Shown here: positions 62,080 to 64,000 of the stretch, piece by piece
Layout: each line of letters begins with the position of its first letter
Numbering within the stretch: position 1 is the first letter of the stretch
Source of the DNA: Streptomyces flaveus
GTDB taxonomy: Bacteria; Actinomycetota; Actinomycetes; Streptomycetales; Streptomycetaceae
Direction: 5' to 3'
Assembly (NCBI RefSeq): GCF_014647675.1
Contig: NZ_BMPQ01000009.1
Span: 259,827-323,826 of the forward strand
Length of the DNA: 64,000 bases
Position numbers and translations under genes: made by a program
Notes under the pieces: model-generated
What the model was told of the DNA's origin: nothing
Database searches by the model: none
The model's input: only the letters and a program-made list of their open reading frames with translations

Positions 62080-62364
62080 ATTGTGGAGGCCGCGAATTCG
62101 GGAGGACTGTGCGCTGTCGCCCAGATGCGCCTGGGCGACAGCACCGGCCAAGCTCTGGGCGCCGTAGGCGATGCCTTCCTTGACGGCCTCCGTCTGTGCC
62201 TGATCGTGGCCGCAGCCCTGACACTGCTCGCCGCCCTGGTGTCCGTGATTCTGTTGCGCCGCCCGCGACGGGCGACCTCACGGATGCGGCCCCTCGGCTC
62301 CCAGACCATCACGCACCCAGCTCGGACCCTCTCGAAGCCGGCCGGTCACCTCAGTCGGCAATAG
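62080..62364 (+). pseudogene. C-terminal fragment of an MFS (DHA2-type) exporter
   Basis: The frame reads VEAANSGGLCAVAQMRLGDS and ALGAVGDAFLDGLRLCLIVA, then a hydrophobic helix (ALTLLAALVSVILL) and a basic end RRPRRATSR. This is the last membrane helix and tail of 14-helix drug exporters; nothing of the rest is present. It overlaps the transaldolase end by 14 bp on the other strand. Confidence 0.6.
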
Positions 62365-63499
62365 CGGGCGCCTTGGTCGGCCGCGCATGCCGTACGGCAT
62401 TCAGGAGGCTGTCCCAGGACCGCTGGAATTTCTGGATCCCTTCGGTCTCCAGGACTTGGGCGACATTGCGGTAGGAAATCCCCAGTCCGGCGAGGGTACT
62501 GAAGTCGGATCGGGCCTGCTCGTAGGTTCCGGTGATGGTGTTGCCGGTGATCTCTCCGTGATCCGCTGTGGCATCGAGGGTGGCCTCCGGCATGGTGTTG
62601 ACCGTGCCCGGTGCGACCAGCTCGGTGATGTAGAGGGTGTCGGGATACGAGGGGTCCTTCACACCCGTCGAGGCCCAGAGAGGGCGCTGCCTGTTTGCCG
62701 AGGCCCGGTCGAGGGCCGCCCAGCGGCCGGAAGCCTGTGTCGATCCGTCGGCAGAACCGAACACCTCCTCGTAAGCCTGGTAGGCGAGGCGGGCGTTGGC
62801 CAGGGCGGCTTTGCCGCGGGCCTCCTTGGCCTCGGGGGTGCCGATCGCGTCCAGTCGCTTGTCGATCTCGGTGTCGACGCGGGACACGAAGAAGGAGGCG
62901 ACGGAGTGGATTGTGGAGAGGTCCAGACCACGCTCCTTGGCCTTCTCCAAGCCGATGAGGTAGGCGTCCATGACCTCGCGGTATCGCTCCAGCGAGAAGA
63001 TCAGCGTGACGTTGACGCTGATGCCGAGGCCGATGACCTCGGTGATCGCAAGAAGACCTGCCTTGGTGGCCGGGATCTTGATGAGGGTGTTGGGCCGGTC
63101 CACCAGCCAGGCCAGCTGCTTGGCCTCGGCGACGGTCGCGGCCGTACCGTGCGCGAGGCACGGGTCGACCTCGATGGAGACCCAGCCGTCACGGCCGCCG
63201 GTGGCGTCGAACACCGGGCGCAGGATGTCTGCCGCGTCCCGGACATCCGCCGTGGTGATCATGCGGACGGCCTCGGAGACCGTCACACCGCGCAGCGCCA
63301 GTTCGCGGAACTGGTCCGCGTAGTCGTCACCCCTGCCGACCGCCTGCTCGAAGATCGTGGGGTTGGTGGTCACGCCGACCACATGCTTGCGCTCGATGAG
63401 TTCGGCGAGGTTTCCGGAGGTGATCCGCTTGCGGGACAGGTCGTCCAGCCAGATCGCGACACCTTCGTCGGAGAGGCGCTTGAGTACGTCGTCGGTCAT
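62351..63499 (-). CDS. tal: Transaldolase
   Basis: The enzyme moves dihydroxyacetone units between sugar phosphates in the non-oxidative pentose phosphate pathway. The 382-residue protein matches the long actinobacterial type: GVTTNPTIFEQAVGRGDDYA near the N-terminus, the Schiff-base Lys in NTLIKIPATKAGL, and the segment FFVSRVDTEIDKRLD. The start ATG 63499 has GAGAAGC upstream. It follows transketolase by 13 bp, the usual tkt-tal order, and is intact. Confidence 0.95.
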   Translation of the reverse strand: MTDDVLKRLSDEGVAIWLDDLSRKRITSGNLAELIERKHVVGVTTNPTIFEQAVGRGDDYADQFRELALRGVTVSEAVRMITTADVRDAADILRPVFDATGGRDGWVSIEVDPCLAHGTAATVAEAKQLAWLVDRPNTLIKIPATKAGLLAITEVIGLGISVNVTLIFSLERYREVMDAYLIGLEKAKERGLDLSTIHSVASFFVSRVDTEIDKRLDAIGTPEAKEARGKAALANARLAYQAYEEVFGSADGSTQASGRWAALDRASANRQRPLWASTGVKDPSYPDTLYITELVAPGTVNTMPEATLDATADHGEITGNTITGTYEQARSDFSTLAGLGISYRNVAQVLETEGIQKFQRSWDSLLNAVRHARPTKAPAIAD

Positions 63500-63512
63500 G
63501 GAAGAGCTTCTC

Positions 63513-64000
63513 CTACTGGTGCTTGTTGTCGCGGTTGCTGTCCAGGGCGGCGAGGGAGGCGCGGGCTGCGGCTGCGACGTTCTCGGCGGTGAAGCCGAAC
63601 TCGCGGAAGAGGACCTTGGCGTCGGCCGAAGCGCCGAAGTGCTCCAGGGAGACGATGTGTCCGGCGTCGCCGACGTACCGGTGCCAGGTCAGGCCCACGC
63701 CCGCCTCGACCGCGACCCTGGCCTTCACGGACGATGGCAGGACACTCTGGCGGTACTGCGCGGACTGCTCCTCGAACCACTCCACCGATGGCATCGAGAC
63801 CACGCGGGTACCGACCCCCTCGGCTTCCAGCTGCCCGCGCGCCTCGACGGCGAGGTGCACCTCGGAACCGGTCGCGATGAGGATGACCTCCGGCATCTCG
63901 GTAGATGCCTCGAACAGGACGTAACCGCCACGTGCGGCGTTCTCGTTGGCCTCGTACGTCGGTACGCCCTGACGGGTCAGCGCGAGACCGTGCGGGGCGC
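63513..64000 (-). CDS. tkt: Transketolase, C-terminal part (5' end beyond window)
   Basis: The frame enters from the right edge (PHGLALTRQGVPTYEANENA) and ends at 63513, about 162 residues. This is the C-terminal domain of transketolase, with VILIATGSEVHLAVEARGQL, VVSMPSVEWFEEQSAQYRQS, VAVEAGVGLTWHRYVGDAGH and HFGASADAKVLFREFGFT. The enzyme transfers two-carbon units with ThDP, and it is cotranscribed with transaldolase. The catalytic ThDP domains are outside the window. Confidence 0.95.
   Translation of the reverse strand, partial: APHGLALTRQGVPTYEANENAARGGYVLFEASTEMPEVILIATGSEVHLAVEARGQLEAEGVGTRVVSMPSVEWFEEQSAQYRQSVLPSSVKARVAVEAGVGLTWHRYVGDAGHIVSLEHFGASADAKVLFREFGFTAENVAAAARASLAALDSNRDNKHQ

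Overview
The base composition (very GC-rich with strong third-position GC), frequent GTG starts, ATGA/GTGA overlaps and the gene families present all point to a Streptomyces chromosome. The families include an mce lipid-import operon with YrbE permeases, DUF305, DUF3105, DUF3093 and DUF6153 proteins, LuxR/LAL regulators and an exported trypsin-like protease. No rRNA, tRNA or CRISPR array was seen. All calls come from reading the sequence and the translated proteins; no database search was run.

Left part (1-8.4 kb). The window opens inside a membrane-anchored multicopper oxidase (minus strand), followed by a Fic/Doc-like toxin with its antitoxin and a small HTH protein with its partner. Next is a tightly overlapping three-gene minus-strand operon (2361-7134): a small cytoplasmic protein, a 757-residue P-loop NTPase and a membrane-anchored periplasmic-binding-protein-like receptor. 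Divergent from it is an ECF-type sigma factor with a transmembrane helix and a long Pro-rich tail. I regard this group as the best candidate for an undescribed sensing or conflict system.

Mce region (8.56-19.65 kb). A complete operon encodes an MceG/Mkl-like ATPase, two YrbE/MlaE permeases, six Mce proteins (the fifth a lipoprotein) and two Mce-associated membrane proteins, and ends at a hairpin terminator. It should act as one lipid or sterol importer.

Glyoxylate region (19.8-23.7 kb). hyi and glxR converge on gcl. Together they turn two glyoxylates into tartronate semialdehyde and then glycerate. The same palindromic operator stands before hyi and before gcl, so one regulator, probably AllR-like and outside the window, should control both.

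Middle (24-38.6 kb). This part carries a zinc-ribbon protein with a degenerate Mrr-like domain, a GNAT acetyltransferase, a 93-bp miniature inverted-repeat element, a GH-like TIM-barrel protein behind a small membrane protein, an AhpD-like protein, two acyl-CoA ligases divergent from a GAF-LuxR regulator, a large LAL-type LuxR ATPase, a secreted trypsin, an AlkZ/YcaQ-type DNA glycosylase and a CorA magnesium transporter.

Island-like region (38.6-61.7 kb). The 3' end of corA and about 100 bp after it recur, diverged, at 61.5 kb, so about 23 kb lies between two direct copies. Inside are copper and redox genes (DUF6153, DUF3105, DUF305, CopC, CopD-CtaG, a DsbA-like protein, YcnI, a second CopC-CopD, a CDF exporter, a MerR regulator), carbonic anhydrases and lipoproteins, plus a TetR/FAD-monooxygenase pair with twin operators. 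The left half is mostly intact. The right half is full of decayed genes: a TetR fragment, an internally deleted SulP transporter, a frameshifted carbonic anhydrase, an NlpC/P60 protein lacking its catalytic His, a frameshifted membrane-protein paralogue and the corA stub. Beyond the second copy are DUF2218 and MFS fragments, then transaldolase and the 3' end of transketolase, which runs off the window.
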